Part shown: positions 24,713 to 32,755 of the stretch, one piece after another
Position numbering within the stretch: the first letter of the stretch is position 1
How the letters are laid out: every line of letters starts with the position of its first letter
Assembly (NCBI GenBank): GCA_964600785.1
Contig: CAZRKH010000098.1
Coordinates: forward strand, 1 to 35,217
Direction of reading: 5' to 3'
Source of the DNA: M30B53 sp964600785
GTDB lineage: Bacteria > Planctomycetota > Planctomycetia > Pirellulales > UBA1268
Length of the DNA: 35,217 bases
Position numbers and translations under genes: made by a program
Notes under the pieces: generated by a model
What the model saw: only the letters and a program-made list of their open reading frames with translations
What the model was told of the DNA's origin: nothing
The model's database searches: none

Positions 24713-24731
24713 GGCCGCGAAGGATGCGGCC
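24713..24731 (+). other. Leader hairpin upstream of the small secreted protein gene
   Basis: GGCCGC (24713-24718) and GCGGCC (24726-24731) form a perfect 6-bp stem with a 7-nt loop containing AAGGA. It lies 31 bp before the ATG of the small secreted protein. Its role is unknown; an mRNA-stabilising leader is one possibility. Confidence 0.3.
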
Positions 24732-24762
24732 TCGGCTGATACCGTCCGCCACAGGAGCCTGC

Positions 24763-25098
24763 ATGTTCCGCCGCCTGCTGATCGTTGTCGCGTGTCTGAC
24801 CTCGATGGTCGCAACATTCGCCGAAGCCGCGCCATGGTGGAAGCGGGGCTATTCCACGCGAGGCGTGGCCGGTGGCACGCCCCAGCACCAGGCTCCCTAC
24901 GAGCCGGGTCGCTCGCCGTATGCCACGCGGCGGACCGGGCGGGAGAAGTACTTCATGCCCCCCACGCGGCCGCGGACCCCGACCTGGGAGATGTACGGCA
25001 CGCCTCCGGGCCTCGTCCCGGGCGATTTCCCCAGCTACGCTCCGCTGGGAATGGGTGGCTATCGCTTCCCCGCCGTGGGCAACCAGGCGTACCGCTAG
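24763..25098 (+). CDS. Small secreted Pro/Tyr/Arg-rich protein of unknown function
   Basis: A 111-residue protein that I do not recognise. It has a clear signal peptide (MFRRLLIVVACLTSMVATFA, cleavage probably EA/AP or AEA/AP at about residue 23), so the mature protein is about 88 residues. The mature part is rich in Pro, Tyr, Gly and Arg: WWKRGYSTRG, YEPGRSPYATRR, PPTRPRTPTWEMYG, PGDFPSYAPLGMGGYRF. It has no cysteines after the signal and no obvious domain, and looks disordered. AGGAG 6 bp before ATG 24763 fixes the start; an in-frame extension upstream to 24514 overlaps ppx. It precedes the DNA-repair operon by 40 bp in the same direction, so co-transcription is possible, but a functional link to repair is not evident. 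Confidence 0.8.
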   Translation: MFRRLLIVVACLTSMVATFAEAAPWWKRGYSTRGVAGGTPQHQAPYEPGRSPYATRRTGREKYFMPPTRPRTPTWEMYGTPPGLVPGDFPSYAPLGMGGYRFPAVGNQAYR

Positions 25099-25138
25099 CA
25101 GACTCTCTCGCGGCCACCCGTCGGGGAGGTCGCTTCTG

Positions 25139-26161
25139 ATGGCTGCGGACCTGCTGGAGGTGACCGACCGCGGGCTCTACTGTGCCGCCGGCGACTTCTA
25201 CGTCGACCCTTGGAGGCCGGTGCCGCGGGCGGTGATCACCCACGCCCATGCCGACCATGCCCGCAGCGGCTGCGACCGCTACCTCTGCCTCGCCACGGGA
25301 AAACGCGTGCTGCGGGAGCGGGTCGGCCGGACCGCCCCGATCGACGGCGTTCGCCGCGGGGAGACGGTGGTGATCAACGGGGTTTCGGTCTCGCTCTTCC
25401 CGTCCGGGCATATTCTCGGCGCCGCCCAAATCCGGATCGAACACCGCGGGGTGCGGTGGGTGGTGACCGGTGACTACAAGCTCGAGGCCGACCCGACCTG
25501 CGACCCCTTCGAGCCGGTCGAGGCCGATGTTCTCATCACCGAGTCGACCTTCGGCCTGCCGGTCTACCGCTGGGGCGAAAGCGGTGAGACGGCCTCGGCG
25601 GTCAACGCCTGGTGGCGGGAGAACCGGGAGGCGGGCCGCAGCTGCGTGCTGCTGGCCTACTCACTGGGCAAGGCCCAGCGGCTCGCGGCCATGCTCGATC
25701 CTTCGATCGGGCCGATTTACGCGCATGGAGCGGTGATGCGGATGGTTCGCGCCTATCGTGAGAGCGGCGTGGCCCTGCCGCCGATCGACCAGCTCGACCC
25801 GGCCACCCGACGGGCCGGCAACGGGAAGGCAATGGTGATCGCGCCCCCCTCGGCAGCCGGCACGAGGTGGCTCAAGACCTTCGGCGAGACGAGCGTGGCG
25901 ATGGCCAGCGGCTGGATGACCGTCCGTGGGGTGCGTCGACGACGCGGGATCGGACGCGGCTTCGTGCTCTCCGACCACGCCGATTTTCCCGGCCTCCTCG
26001 AGGCGGTGGACGCCTCGCGGGCCCGGCGGGTGCTGGTGACCCACGGCCAGAGCGACATTTTCGCCCGTTTCCTCCGCGACCGCGGCCTCGATGCCGAGCC
26101 CCTGGCGACGCTCTTTCGTGGCGAGGATGCCGGCGATGCCGATGAGGAGGCCGAGCCATGA
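25139..26161 (+). CDS. Ligase-associated MBL-fold DNA exonuclease
   Basis: A 340-residue metallo-beta-lactamase/beta-CASP-like nuclease that belongs to the ligase-associated DNA exonuclease family known from four-gene repair operons. The metal site is visible as THAHADHARSG (HxHxDH, 35-40), SGHILGAAQI, VTGDYKLEADP, ESTFGLP, DHADFPGLL and VTHGQ. Start ATG 25139 has GGGGAGG about 9 bp upstream; the longer frame to 24872 lies inside the preceding gene. Its stop overlaps the DNA ligase start by 4 bp (ATGA), making it the first gene of a coupled set of four. In the Pseudomonas putida homologue the enzyme was reported as a manganese-dependent nuclease. Confidence 0.93.
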   Translation: MAADLLEVTDRGLYCAAGDFYVDPWRPVPRAVITHAHADHARSGCDRYLCLATGKRVLRERVGRTAPIDGVRRGETVVINGVSVSLFPSGHILGAAQIRIEHRGVRWVVTGDYKLEADPTCDPFEPVEADVLITESTFGLPVYRWGESGETASAVNAWWRENREAGRSCVLLAYSLGKAQRLAAMLDPSIGPIYAHGAVMRMVRAYRESGVALPPIDQLDPATRRAGNGKAMVIAPPSAAGTRWLKTFGETSVAMASGWMTVRGVRRRRGIGRGFVLSDHADFPGLLEAVDASRARRVLVTHGQSDIFARFLRDRGLDAEPLATLFRGEDAGDADEEAEP

Positions 26162-27780
26162 GACGCTTCGCCGAGCTCTTCCATCGTCTTGACTCAACCA
26201 CCCGCACCGCCGAGAAGGTGGCGGCTTTGACCGACTATTTTCGGGAAACGCCCGCCGAGGACGCGGCCGCGGCGGTGGCGGTGCTCCTGGGCCGTCGCAC
26301 GCGGCGGAGCGTGACGACCGGGGAACTGCGGGCCTGGGCCGCCGAGGCCTCCGGGATTCCCGCCTGGCTCGTCGAGGAGTGCCATGCGGTGGTCGGCGAT
26401 CTCGCCGAGACCATCGCCCTGCTGCTGCCCGACGCCACGCGGGCGGGCGAACCGATCGGCCTCGCCACACTGATTGCCACCACGGTCGAGCCGCTGGCGC
26501 GGCTCGGGCCGGAGGAGAAGCGGCAGGCGGTGCTCGAGACCTGGGGCCGGCTTCGCCGCGAGGAGCGGATCGTGTGGCACAAGCTGCTGACCGGCGGATT
26601 CCGCGTGGGTGTGGCCCGCACGCTCGTGGCCCGCGGCCTGGCGGAGGTTGCGGGAGTGGATGCGGCGACGATGTCGCATCGACTGATGGGCATGGCGAGT
26701 TTCACCGCGGAGACCTACCGCGCCCTGCTGGCGGCCGAGGATCCCGGCGAGAGCCCGACCCGGCCCTATCCGTTTTTCCTGGCCTCGCCGCTGGAAGACG
26801 ATCCGGCCTCGCTCGGCTGCCGCGGGGCATGGATCGCCGAATGGAAGTGGGACGGGATGCGGGCCCAGCTGATCCGTCGCGGCGAGACGCGGGTACTCTG
26901 GACCCGCGGCGAGGAACTTGCCAGCGATGCCTTTCCCGAGATCGTGGAGGCGGCCGAGTCTTTGCCCGATGGCTGCGTGCTCGACGGCGAGGTGCTCGCG
27001 GCAGCCGGGGGGCGGCTGCTCGGATTCCAAGCCGTCTCCCGTCGCGCCGGGCGGCGACGGGTCACGCCCAAGCTGCTCGCCGAGATTTCCTGCGTGTTTG
27101 CGATCTACGATCTCCTCGAGTACGACCACGCCGACATCCGCGGCGAACCGCTGGAGCATCGCCGTCGGCTTCTCGAAGGAATCGGCCTGCCGGAGTTCAG
27201 GGTTCCGGCCGCCGTCGAGGGCACGCTCTTTCTCTCGCCGCAGGTCGCCGGCGAGGACTGGGAGCAGCTTGCCGCGGCCCGCGGCGGCTCCCGTGACCTC
27301 GGCGTCGAGGGCCTGATGCTCAAGCGACGCTCCAGCCCCTACCGGGTCGGTCGGCCGCGGGGCGACTGGTGGAAATGGAAGGTCGATCCACTCGAGATCG
27401 ACGCGGTGCTGCTCTACGCCCAGGCCGGCCACGGTCGCCGGGCGGCGCTGCACACCGACTACACGCTCGGCGTCTGGCACGATGGCAGCCTCGTGCCCGC
27501 GGCCAAGGCCTACTCGGGGCTTTCTGACGCCGAGATCGCAGAGGTCGACCGGATCATCCGTCGCACGACCCTCCAGCGGCACGGCCCGGTTCGCGTGGTG
27601 GAGCCGACACTCGTCTTCCAGCTCGCCTTCGATGCGGTCGCCCCTTCCAAGCGGCACAAGTCGGGCGTGGCGGTGCGGTTCCCCCGCATCGCCCGCTGGC
27701 GCCGGGACAAGCGTCCCGACGAGGCGGGCCGGCTTGACGACCTCCGCGCGATGATCGCGGCCTCGGAGCCAGACCGATGA
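26158..27780 (+). CDS. ATP-dependent DNA ligase (repair-operon type)
   Basis: A 540-residue ATP-dependent ligase that seals nicks in DNA, separate from the replicative NAD-dependent LigA. An N-terminal helical DNA-binding domain (about 1-200; WHKLLTGGFRVGVARTLV, the LigB-type signature) precedes the nucleotidyltransferase domain with motif I EWKWDGMR (adenylated K230), motif III VLDGEVL (275-281), motif IV GVEGLMLKR and motif V KWKVDPLEIDAVLLYA. The OB-fold ends with VEPTLVFQLAFDAVAPSKRHKSGVAVRFPRI. All key residues are present. It overlaps the exonuclease upstream and the helicase downstream by 4 bp each (ATGA), so it should be translated together with both. It belongs to the ligase family linked to Lhr-Core, MPE and Exo in bacterial gene clusters. 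Confidence 0.96.
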   Translation: MRRFAELFHRLDSTTRTAEKVAALTDYFRETPAEDAAAAVAVLLGRRTRRSVTTGELRAWAAEASGIPAWLVEECHAVVGDLAETIALLLPDATRAGEPIGLATLIATTVEPLARLGPEEKRQAVLETWGRLRREERIVWHKLLTGGFRVGVARTLVARGLAEVAGVDAATMSHRLMGMASFTAETYRALLAAEDPGESPTRPYPFFLASPLEDDPASLGCRGAWIAEWKWDGMRAQLIRRGETRVLWTRGEELASDAFPEIVEAAESLPDGCVLDGEVLAAAGGRLLGFQAVSRRAGRRRVTPKLLAEISCVFAIYDLLEYDHADIRGEPLEHRRRLLEGIGLPEFRVPAAVEGTLFLSPQVAGEDWEQLAAARGGSRDLGVEGLMLKRRSSPYRVGRPRGDWWKWKVDPLEIDAVLLYAQAGHGRRAALHTDYTLGVWHDGSLVPAAKAYSGLSDAEIAEVDRIIRRTTLQRHGPVRVVEPTLVFQLAFDAVAPSKRHKSGVAVRFPRIARWRRDKRPDEAGRLDDLRAMIAASEPDR

Positions 27781-30245
27781 GCCGGGCCGTGCGTCGCCCG
27801 CCGCCGGCAAGGACCGACCCGGAAGCCTGGTGCCGGAGCCGTGGCTGGGAGCCATTCGATTTCCAGCGGGAGGTCTGGGCACGCGTGGCGGCCGGGGAAA
27901 GCGGCCTGCTCCATGCACCCACCGGCACCGGCAAGACGCTCGCGGTCTGGCTGGGGGCCCTGGCGGCCGGCTGGCCGGCCGACGGGCTGCGGCTGGTCTG
28001 GCTGACGCCGCTGCGTGCCCTCGCGGCCGACACACTCGCGGCCCTTACCGAGGCGGCCGCGGCTGTGGCCCCGGAGTGGAGCGTGGCCACGCGAACCGGC
28101 GACACTCCCGCCGCGGCTCGTCGCTCGCTGCGGGCCCGCCCCCCGACGGCCCTGGTGACCACGCCCGAATCGCTCTCGCTCTTGCTCTCGCTGGAAGACG
28201 CCCACGAAACCTTCGCCGGGTTGACGATGGTGGTCGTCGATGAGTGGCACGAGCTGCTCGGTACGAAGCGGGGCGTGCAGACGGAGCTGGCCCTGGCCAG
28301 GCTCCGGAGTCTCTCGCCCGGCCTGCAGACCTGGGGGCTCTCGGCGACCCTGGGCAACACCGACGAGGCGGCCGCGGCGTTGCTCGGTCCGCGGGCGGCG
28401 GCTGCGGGGGCCATCGTGCGGGCGGAAGTTCCCCGTGGGCTGGAAGTTGAAACCCTGATCCCCGAGCCGATGGAAAGGTTTCCCTGGGCGGGACACATGG
28501 GGATGCGGCTCTTGCCGCAGGTGATCGAGGTGCTCGAGCGGGTCGGGACCTCGCTCGTCTTCACCAACACCCGTTCGCAGGCGGAGCGGTGGTTCGACGA
28601 GATCGGCCGGGCCCGACCCAACTGGTCGGGCCGGCTCGCCCTGCACCATGGATCGATCGACGCCGAATTGCGGCGGCAGGCGGAGGAGGGGCTGCGAGCC
28701 GGCCGGCTGAAGGCGGTGGTGGCCACCAGCAGCCTCGACCTCGGCGTCGACTTCGGCCCGGTCGATCAGGTGCTGCAAATCGGCAGTCCCAAGGGTATCG
28801 CCAGGCTGCTGCAGCGGGCCGGCCGCAGCGGCCACCGGCCCGGGGCCAGCTCGCGGCTGGTCTGCGTGCCGACGCATGCCCTGGAACTGGTGGAGTGCGC
28901 CGCGGCCCGCATGGCCGCCGGCGAACGGGCCGCGGAGGCACGCCGGCCGCTGACCGCGGCCCTCGATGTGCTCGCGCAGCACATCGTGTCGGTCGCCTGC
29001 AGCGGGGGGTTTCGCGAGGGCGACCTGCTCGACGAGGTCCGCACGACCCTCGCCTTCGCCGGGCTCGACGAGGCCTCCTGGCGATGGGCGATGGACTTTG
29101 CGGCCCGGGGCGGGCCGGCCCTGGCCGCCTATCCCGATTTCGCCCGCATCCGCCAACGGTTCGGGCGGTGGTACATCGCCTCTCCGGCAGTGGCGAGGCG
29201 GCACCGGATGACGATCGGCACGATCACAAGCGACGCGGCGGTCGAGGTGCGGTGGCTGCGGGGCGGTCGGCTCGGCACGATCGAGGAATCGTTCATCTCC
29301 CGGCTCCGCGAGGGAGACCGTTTCCTGTTTGCCGGTCGCACGCTGCGGCTGTTTCGCTTCGATGGACTGACCGCCTGGGTCAAGCGGGCGAGGCAGGCGG
29401 CTGTCGGTGTGGTCGTGCCTCGCTGGAGTGGCGGCAGGATGCCGCTGTCAACGCTGCTTGCCTCGCGGGTGCAGTCGCTGCTGGCCTCCGGCACGCAGGC
29501 CTCGGCCGAACTTGCGGCGGTCGCCCCGTTGCTCTCGACCCAGGCACGCTGGAGCCGGCTGCCCGAGCCCGAGAGTCTGCTGGTCGAACTGGTGCACTCG
29601 CGCGACGGCCATCATGCGTTTGTCTATCCCTTCGAGGGCCGGCTGGTGCACGAGGGGCTCGCGGCGGTCGTCGCCTGGCGGATCGCCCGTGAGTCGCCCT
29701 CCACGCTGGTCTCCACGGCCAACGACTGGGGATTTCAGATTCTTTCCCGCCGACCCCTGCACGCCGGCGGCGATCCGGCCGGCCTCTGGCGGCGGCTGCT
29801 CTCCCCGGAAGGACTGCTGGAGGACATGCTCGCCTGCCTCAACGGCACCGAGATGGCCCGCCGACGGTTTCGCGAGATCGCGAGGGTCGCGGGGCTCGTG
29901 TCGGCTTCGCAGGCGGGCGGACGGCGGGCCGACCGCAACCTCCAGGCCTCGGCGGGGCTGATCTACGACGTGCTCTGCGAGCACGATCCCGGCAACATGC
30001 TCATCGAGCAGGCCCGCCGCGAGGTGCTCGAGGAGCAGTTCGAGTTTCGCCGCCTCCAGGAGGCGCTCGATCGAATCGGTTCGCGGGCGGTGGTTGTCAG
30101 CCGTCCGTCCCGAATTCCGCCGCTGGCCTTTCCGTTGTGGGCCGACCAGGTCCAGTCGCGACTATCCACCCAGCATTGGCTCGCCAGGATCACCGACATG
30201 GCACGCGAACTCGAGGCCGCCGCCGGAGGCGAAGCGGCATGTTGA
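27777..30245 (+). CDS. Ligase-associated DEXH-box helicase (Lhr-Core-like)
   Basis: An 822-residue superfamily 2 helicase of the Lhr core type. Motif I reads HAPTGTGKT (K53), motif Ia TPLRALAAD, motif II VVVDEWHEL (DEWH, 155-158) and motif III LSATLG (188-193). Motif IV is SLVFTNTRSQAE, motif V TSSLDLGVDFGPVD and motif VI LLQRAGRSGH. The C-terminal half (winged helix and Lhr DUF4145-like region) contains MTIGTITSD, EGDRFLFAGRTLRL and FEGRLVHEGLAAVVAWRI. It is a complete, normal-length member of the ligase-associated helicase family. Start ATG 27777 overlaps the ligase stop by 4 bp. The pdeM start lies 7 bp inside its 3' end. Confidence 0.95.
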   Translation: MSRAVRRPPPARTDPEAWCRSRGWEPFDFQREVWARVAAGESGLLHAPTGTGKTLAVWLGALAAGWPADGLRLVWLTPLRALAADTLAALTEAAAAVAPEWSVATRTGDTPAAARRSLRARPPTALVTTPESLSLLLSLEDAHETFAGLTMVVVDEWHELLGTKRGVQTELALARLRSLSPGLQTWGLSATLGNTDEAAAALLGPRAAAAGAIVRAEVPRGLEVETLIPEPMERFPWAGHMGMRLLPQVIEVLERVGTSLVFTNTRSQAERWFDEIGRARPNWSGRLALHHGSIDAELRRQAEEGLRAGRLKAVVATSSLDLGVDFGPVDQVLQIGSPKGIARLLQRAGRSGHRPGASSRLVCVPTHALELVECAAARMAAGERAAEARRPLTAALDVLAQHIVSVACSGGFREGDLLDEVRTTLAFAGLDEASWRWAMDFAARGGPALAAYPDFARIRQRFGRWYIASPAVARRHRMTIGTITSDAAVEVRWLRGGRLGTIEESFISRLREGDRFLFAGRTLRLFRFDGLTAWVKRARQAAVGVVVPRWSGGRMPLSTLLASRVQSLLASGTQASAELAAVAPLLSTQARWSRLPEPESLLVELVHSRDGHHAFVYPFEGRLVHEGLAAVVAWRIARESPSTLVSTANDWGFQILSRRPLHAGGDPAGLWRRLLSPEGLLEDMLACLNGTEMARRRFREIARVAGLVSASQAGGRRADRNLQASAGLIYDVLCEHDPGNMLIEQARREVLEEQFEFRRLQEALDRIGSRAVVVSRPSRIPPLAFPLWADQVQSRLSTQHWLARITDMARELEAAAGGEAAC

Positions 30246-30961
30246 TTGATTGCGTCGCCCCCGGAAGGCCGGGGCCGGAACGGGCGATCGAACTGCTTCC
30301 CGGGCGGGCGGCGATGCTGCCGGAGAGCAAAACACTCCTGGTGGCCGATTTGCACCTCGGCAAGGCGGCGCCCTTCCGCCGTTCGGGACTGCCGGTGCCC
30401 GAGGGCAGTTCGCGGGCCGACCTCGCACGACTCGCGGCGATGGTGGCGACGAGGGCCGCCCGTCGGCTGGTGATCCTCGGCGACCTGTTTCATGCCGCCC
30501 GCGGCTGCACGCCCGCGGTCTTTGCGGAGTTTGCCCGCTTTCGTCGTTCGCTCGCGGGGGTGCGGGTACTCCTCGTGTCGGGCAACCATGACCGTGGCGT
30601 GGTGCTGCCGGCCGACCTGGGGATCGACGAGCGGGTCGAGCGGCTGCACGAGCCGCCCTGGCTGCTGCTGCACGATCCCGCCGACGCCCCGGAGCGGCCC
30701 GACGAGCCGACGACGGTCATCGCCGGGCATCTGCATCCGCGGCTTGCGATCCGTTCACCGAGCGGTGACCGGCTCTGCGAGCGATGCTTCGTGGCGGATC
30801 GCGGCAGGCTCGTCCTGCCGGCCTTCGGTTCGTTCACCGGTTCCGCGGTGGTTGGCTGGGAGCCGGGAATGCGGCTCTGGGCGGCGGGCGAGGAGGCGGT
30901 CGTGGAGGTCACCCGGCTGGCGGAGCTGGCTGCGGGCCGGCGTCGGTCGCGACGTCGCTGA
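30239..30961 (+). CDS. pdeM: Ligase-associated DNA damage response endonuclease PdeM (metallophosphoesterase)
   Basis: A 240-residue calcineurin-like phosphoesterase. Its metal-binding motifs are D37-x-H39 (LLVADLHLGKA), GD81-82 (LVILGDLFH), GNHD (115-118), H145 (LLLHDP) and GHLHP (163-167), followed by CFVADRGRLVLPAFGSFTG typical of the PdeM family. It is the fourth member of the ligase/helicase/exonuclease cluster and is expected to act as a DNA endonuclease or phosphodiesterase. Start ATG 30239 overlaps the helicase stop by 7 bp; the frame to 30137 lies inside the helicase gene. A basic tail (RRRSRRR) ends the protein. The last 53 bp overlap the 3' end of nnrD on the other strand. Confidence 0.93.
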   Translation: MLIDCVAPGRPGPERAIELLPGRAAMLPESKTLLVADLHLGKAAPFRRSGLPVPEGSSRADLARLAAMVATRAARRLVILGDLFHAARGCTPAVFAEFARFRRSLAGVRVLLVSGNHDRGVVLPADLGIDERVERLHEPPWLLLHDPADAPERPDEPTTVIAGHLHPRLAIRSPSGDRLCERCFVADRGRLVLPAFGSFTGSAVVGWEPGMRLWAAGEEAVVEVTRLAELAAGRRRSRRR

Positions 30962-31862
30962 TCAGCCGCATCATCGCCTCCGGCAGCATCGCGATCAGGT
31001 CGGTGGCGATCAGCGACCGCTGCCCGAGCCGTGCCGCAGCGAGGTCGCCGGCAAGCCCGTGGACCCATGCCGCGGCCCGCGCCGCTGACGGGGGCGGCAT
31101 CCCCTCCCCGGCCAGTGCCGCCACGACGCCGGTGAGCACATCGCCGCTGCCCGCGGTGGCCATGCCGGGGTTGCCGGTGGCGTTGCGGTGGCTGTGGCTG
31201 CCGTCGGTGATGAGCGTGCCGGGCCCCTTGAGCACGACGGTGGCATCGATCGCGGTGGCCATCGCCACGGCCTCCTCCTCGAGCAGGCCGCGGGGCGGCG
31301 GCTCGCGGCGTGCCGGCTGCGACGGGGCGTCCTCGCCCTCGGTGAGAAACCGCCGCATCTCGCCGGCATGGGGGGTGAGAATCCGCGGCCCGGCGTGCGT
31401 TGCCAGCCAGCCATGATCCGCGTGGGCCAGGGCCCAGAGGCTGTCGGCATCGAAGACCGCGATCCGGGGAAACTCCCGCCACAGCGTCCGCGTGATCGTC
31501 ATCCCGCCGACCGAGCGGCCCAGCCCGGGCCCGCAGGCGACCGCGTCGGCACGCCGGCACCGCTCGAGGATCGGGCCGATCGCCGACTCGGCGAAGGTCC
31601 CGTCGGCGGCCGCATCGCCGCCACGGGTCATCACGCAGGGGCTGAACGAGGCGGCCACCGCCGCCACCGTGTCGGGCACGTGCAGTTCGACCAGGCCGGC
31701 ACCGCTGCGAAGCGCCGCGATCGCCGTCATCGCCGCGGCCCCGGCCATGCCGCCGGAGCCGCCGACCACGAGCACCCGCCCGCAGCCGAACTTGTCGATT
31801 GCAGCAGGCCGCGGCGGTGGTCGCATGAGGTCGGCGGGGGGCTGCGGAACGGTGTCCCTCAT
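30909..31862 (-). CDS. nnrD: ADP-dependent NAD(P)H-hydrate dehydratase
   Basis: A 317-residue enzyme of the ribokinase fold that repairs damaged (hydrated) NADH and NADPH using ADP. Visible motifs are VVGGSGGMAGAAAMTAIAALRSGAGLVEL, ADAVACGPGLGR, FDADSLWAL, ILTPHAGEM, TVVLKGPGTLITDG and the catalytic/nucleotide-binding GNPGMATAGSGDVLTG, followed by AWVHGLAGDLA. It is the stand-alone dehydratase (no NnrE epimerase domain). It follows larB with only 3 bp between, so the two are probably one operon. Its 3' end overlaps pdeM by 53 bp convergently. The first 20 residues are poorly conserved, so a start further inside is possible. Confidence 0.94.
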   Translation of the reverse strand: MRDTVPQPPADLMRPPPRPAAIDKFGCGRVLVVGGSGGMAGAAAMTAIAALRSGAGLVELHVPDTVAAVAASFSPCVMTRGGDAAADGTFAESAIGPILERCRRADAVACGPGLGRSVGGMTITRTLWREFPRIAVFDADSLWALAHADHGWLATHAGPRILTPHAGEMRRFLTEGEDAPSQPARREPPPRGLLEEEAVAMATAIDATVVLKGPGTLITDGSHSHRNATGNPGMATAGSGDVLTGVVAALAGEGMPPPSAARAAAWVHGLAGDLAAARLGQRSLIATDLIAMLPEAMMRLISDVATDAGPQPAPPAG

Positions 31863-31865
31863 CGC

Positions 31866-32606
31866 TCAGGCCTCCGCGTGGCGGCGGCGGGCGACCAGGC
31901 CGGCCATGAAGCCGCCTTTGAAGCCGGCATCGATGTTGACCGCGGCGACGTGGGCGGCACAACCGGCAAGCATCCCGCCGAGCGCCACGAGCCCCCCGAG
32001 GCTCACCCCGTAGCCGACGCTCGTGGGCACCGCAAAGACGGGGCAGCCGAGATGCCCGGCCACCGCCGAGGCCAGGGCCGCCTCCATCCCGGCCACGACC
32101 ACCACCGCATCCGCCTCGGCGAGCTTCGGCACCACCGACTCCAGCCGCTGCGGGCCGGCCACGCCGACATCGGCAAAGAAGTCGACCGCGACGCCTAGCC
32201 AGGCGGCCGTTTCCCGCGCCTCCGCGGCGACCGCTGCATCGGTCGTGCCGGCTGAGACGATGCCCACCCGTCCGCGACAGGCCGCATGATCGCTGACCCG
32301 CACGCAGCGGGCGAGCGGTTCGTAGCGGGCCTCGGGAAAGGCTGCCAGCAAGGCCGCGGCCGCCTCCGGCGAGGAGCGGGTGACCAGAGCCGGCTGCCCG
32401 GCCGCCACGAGCGACCGCACGATTGCCAGGACCGTGGCGGTCGGCTTGCCCTCGCCGTACACCACCTCCGGGAATCCGCAGCGGGCGGCCCGGCCGAGGT
32501 CGAGGCAGGTTTCCGCGGCGGGCATCGCCATTGCCGCGGCTTCCGTCGCCCCTTCCGGGGCGATGGCGGCAGGCGGCGTCGCTGCGTGGGGGTTTTTTGC
32601 GGGCAT
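31866..32606 (-). CDS. larB: Nickel-pincer cofactor biosynthesis protein LarB
   Basis: A 246-residue protein of the LarB family (AIR-carboxylase-like), which makes pyridinium-3,5-biscarboxylic acid mononucleotide from nicotinic acid adenine dinucleotide, the first step to the nickel-pincer cofactor of lactate racemase and relatives. Visible family segments are ARCGFPEVVYGEGKP near the N-terminus, VGIVSAGTTDAAVAAEA, VVVVAGMEAALASAVAGHLGCPVFAVPTSVGYGVS and AAVNIDAGFKGG. Start ATG 32606 gives the usual length; the frame up to 32753 would run into accB. No larA, larC or larE is in the window. It is followed 3 bp later by nnrD, another nicotinamide-nucleotide-related gene. Confidence 0.92.
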   Translation of the reverse strand: MPAKNPHAATPPAAIAPEGATEAAAMAMPAAETCLDLGRAARCGFPEVVYGEGKPTATVLAIVRSLVAAGQPALVTRSSPEAAAALLAAFPEARYEPLARCVRVSDHAACRGRVGIVSAGTTDAAVAAEARETAAWLGVAVDFFADVGVAGPQRLESVVPKLAEADAVVVVAGMEAALASAVAGHLGCPVFAVPTSVGYGVSLGGLVALGGMLAGCAAHVAAVNIDAGFKGGFMAGLVARRRHAEA

Positions 32607-32755
32607 GGCGAGAGAGAGTCTACCGCTGCGGCCTGCGGGTGCGCCTGCTTGACGGGCCGAACCGCACCCCGTTAGTCTCGCCCAACCTCTAGGCGGGTCG
32701 GCCCGATCGCCCCGCCACGCACGGAGCCGTGAGCGAGTCAAGGAACGACCCATCG

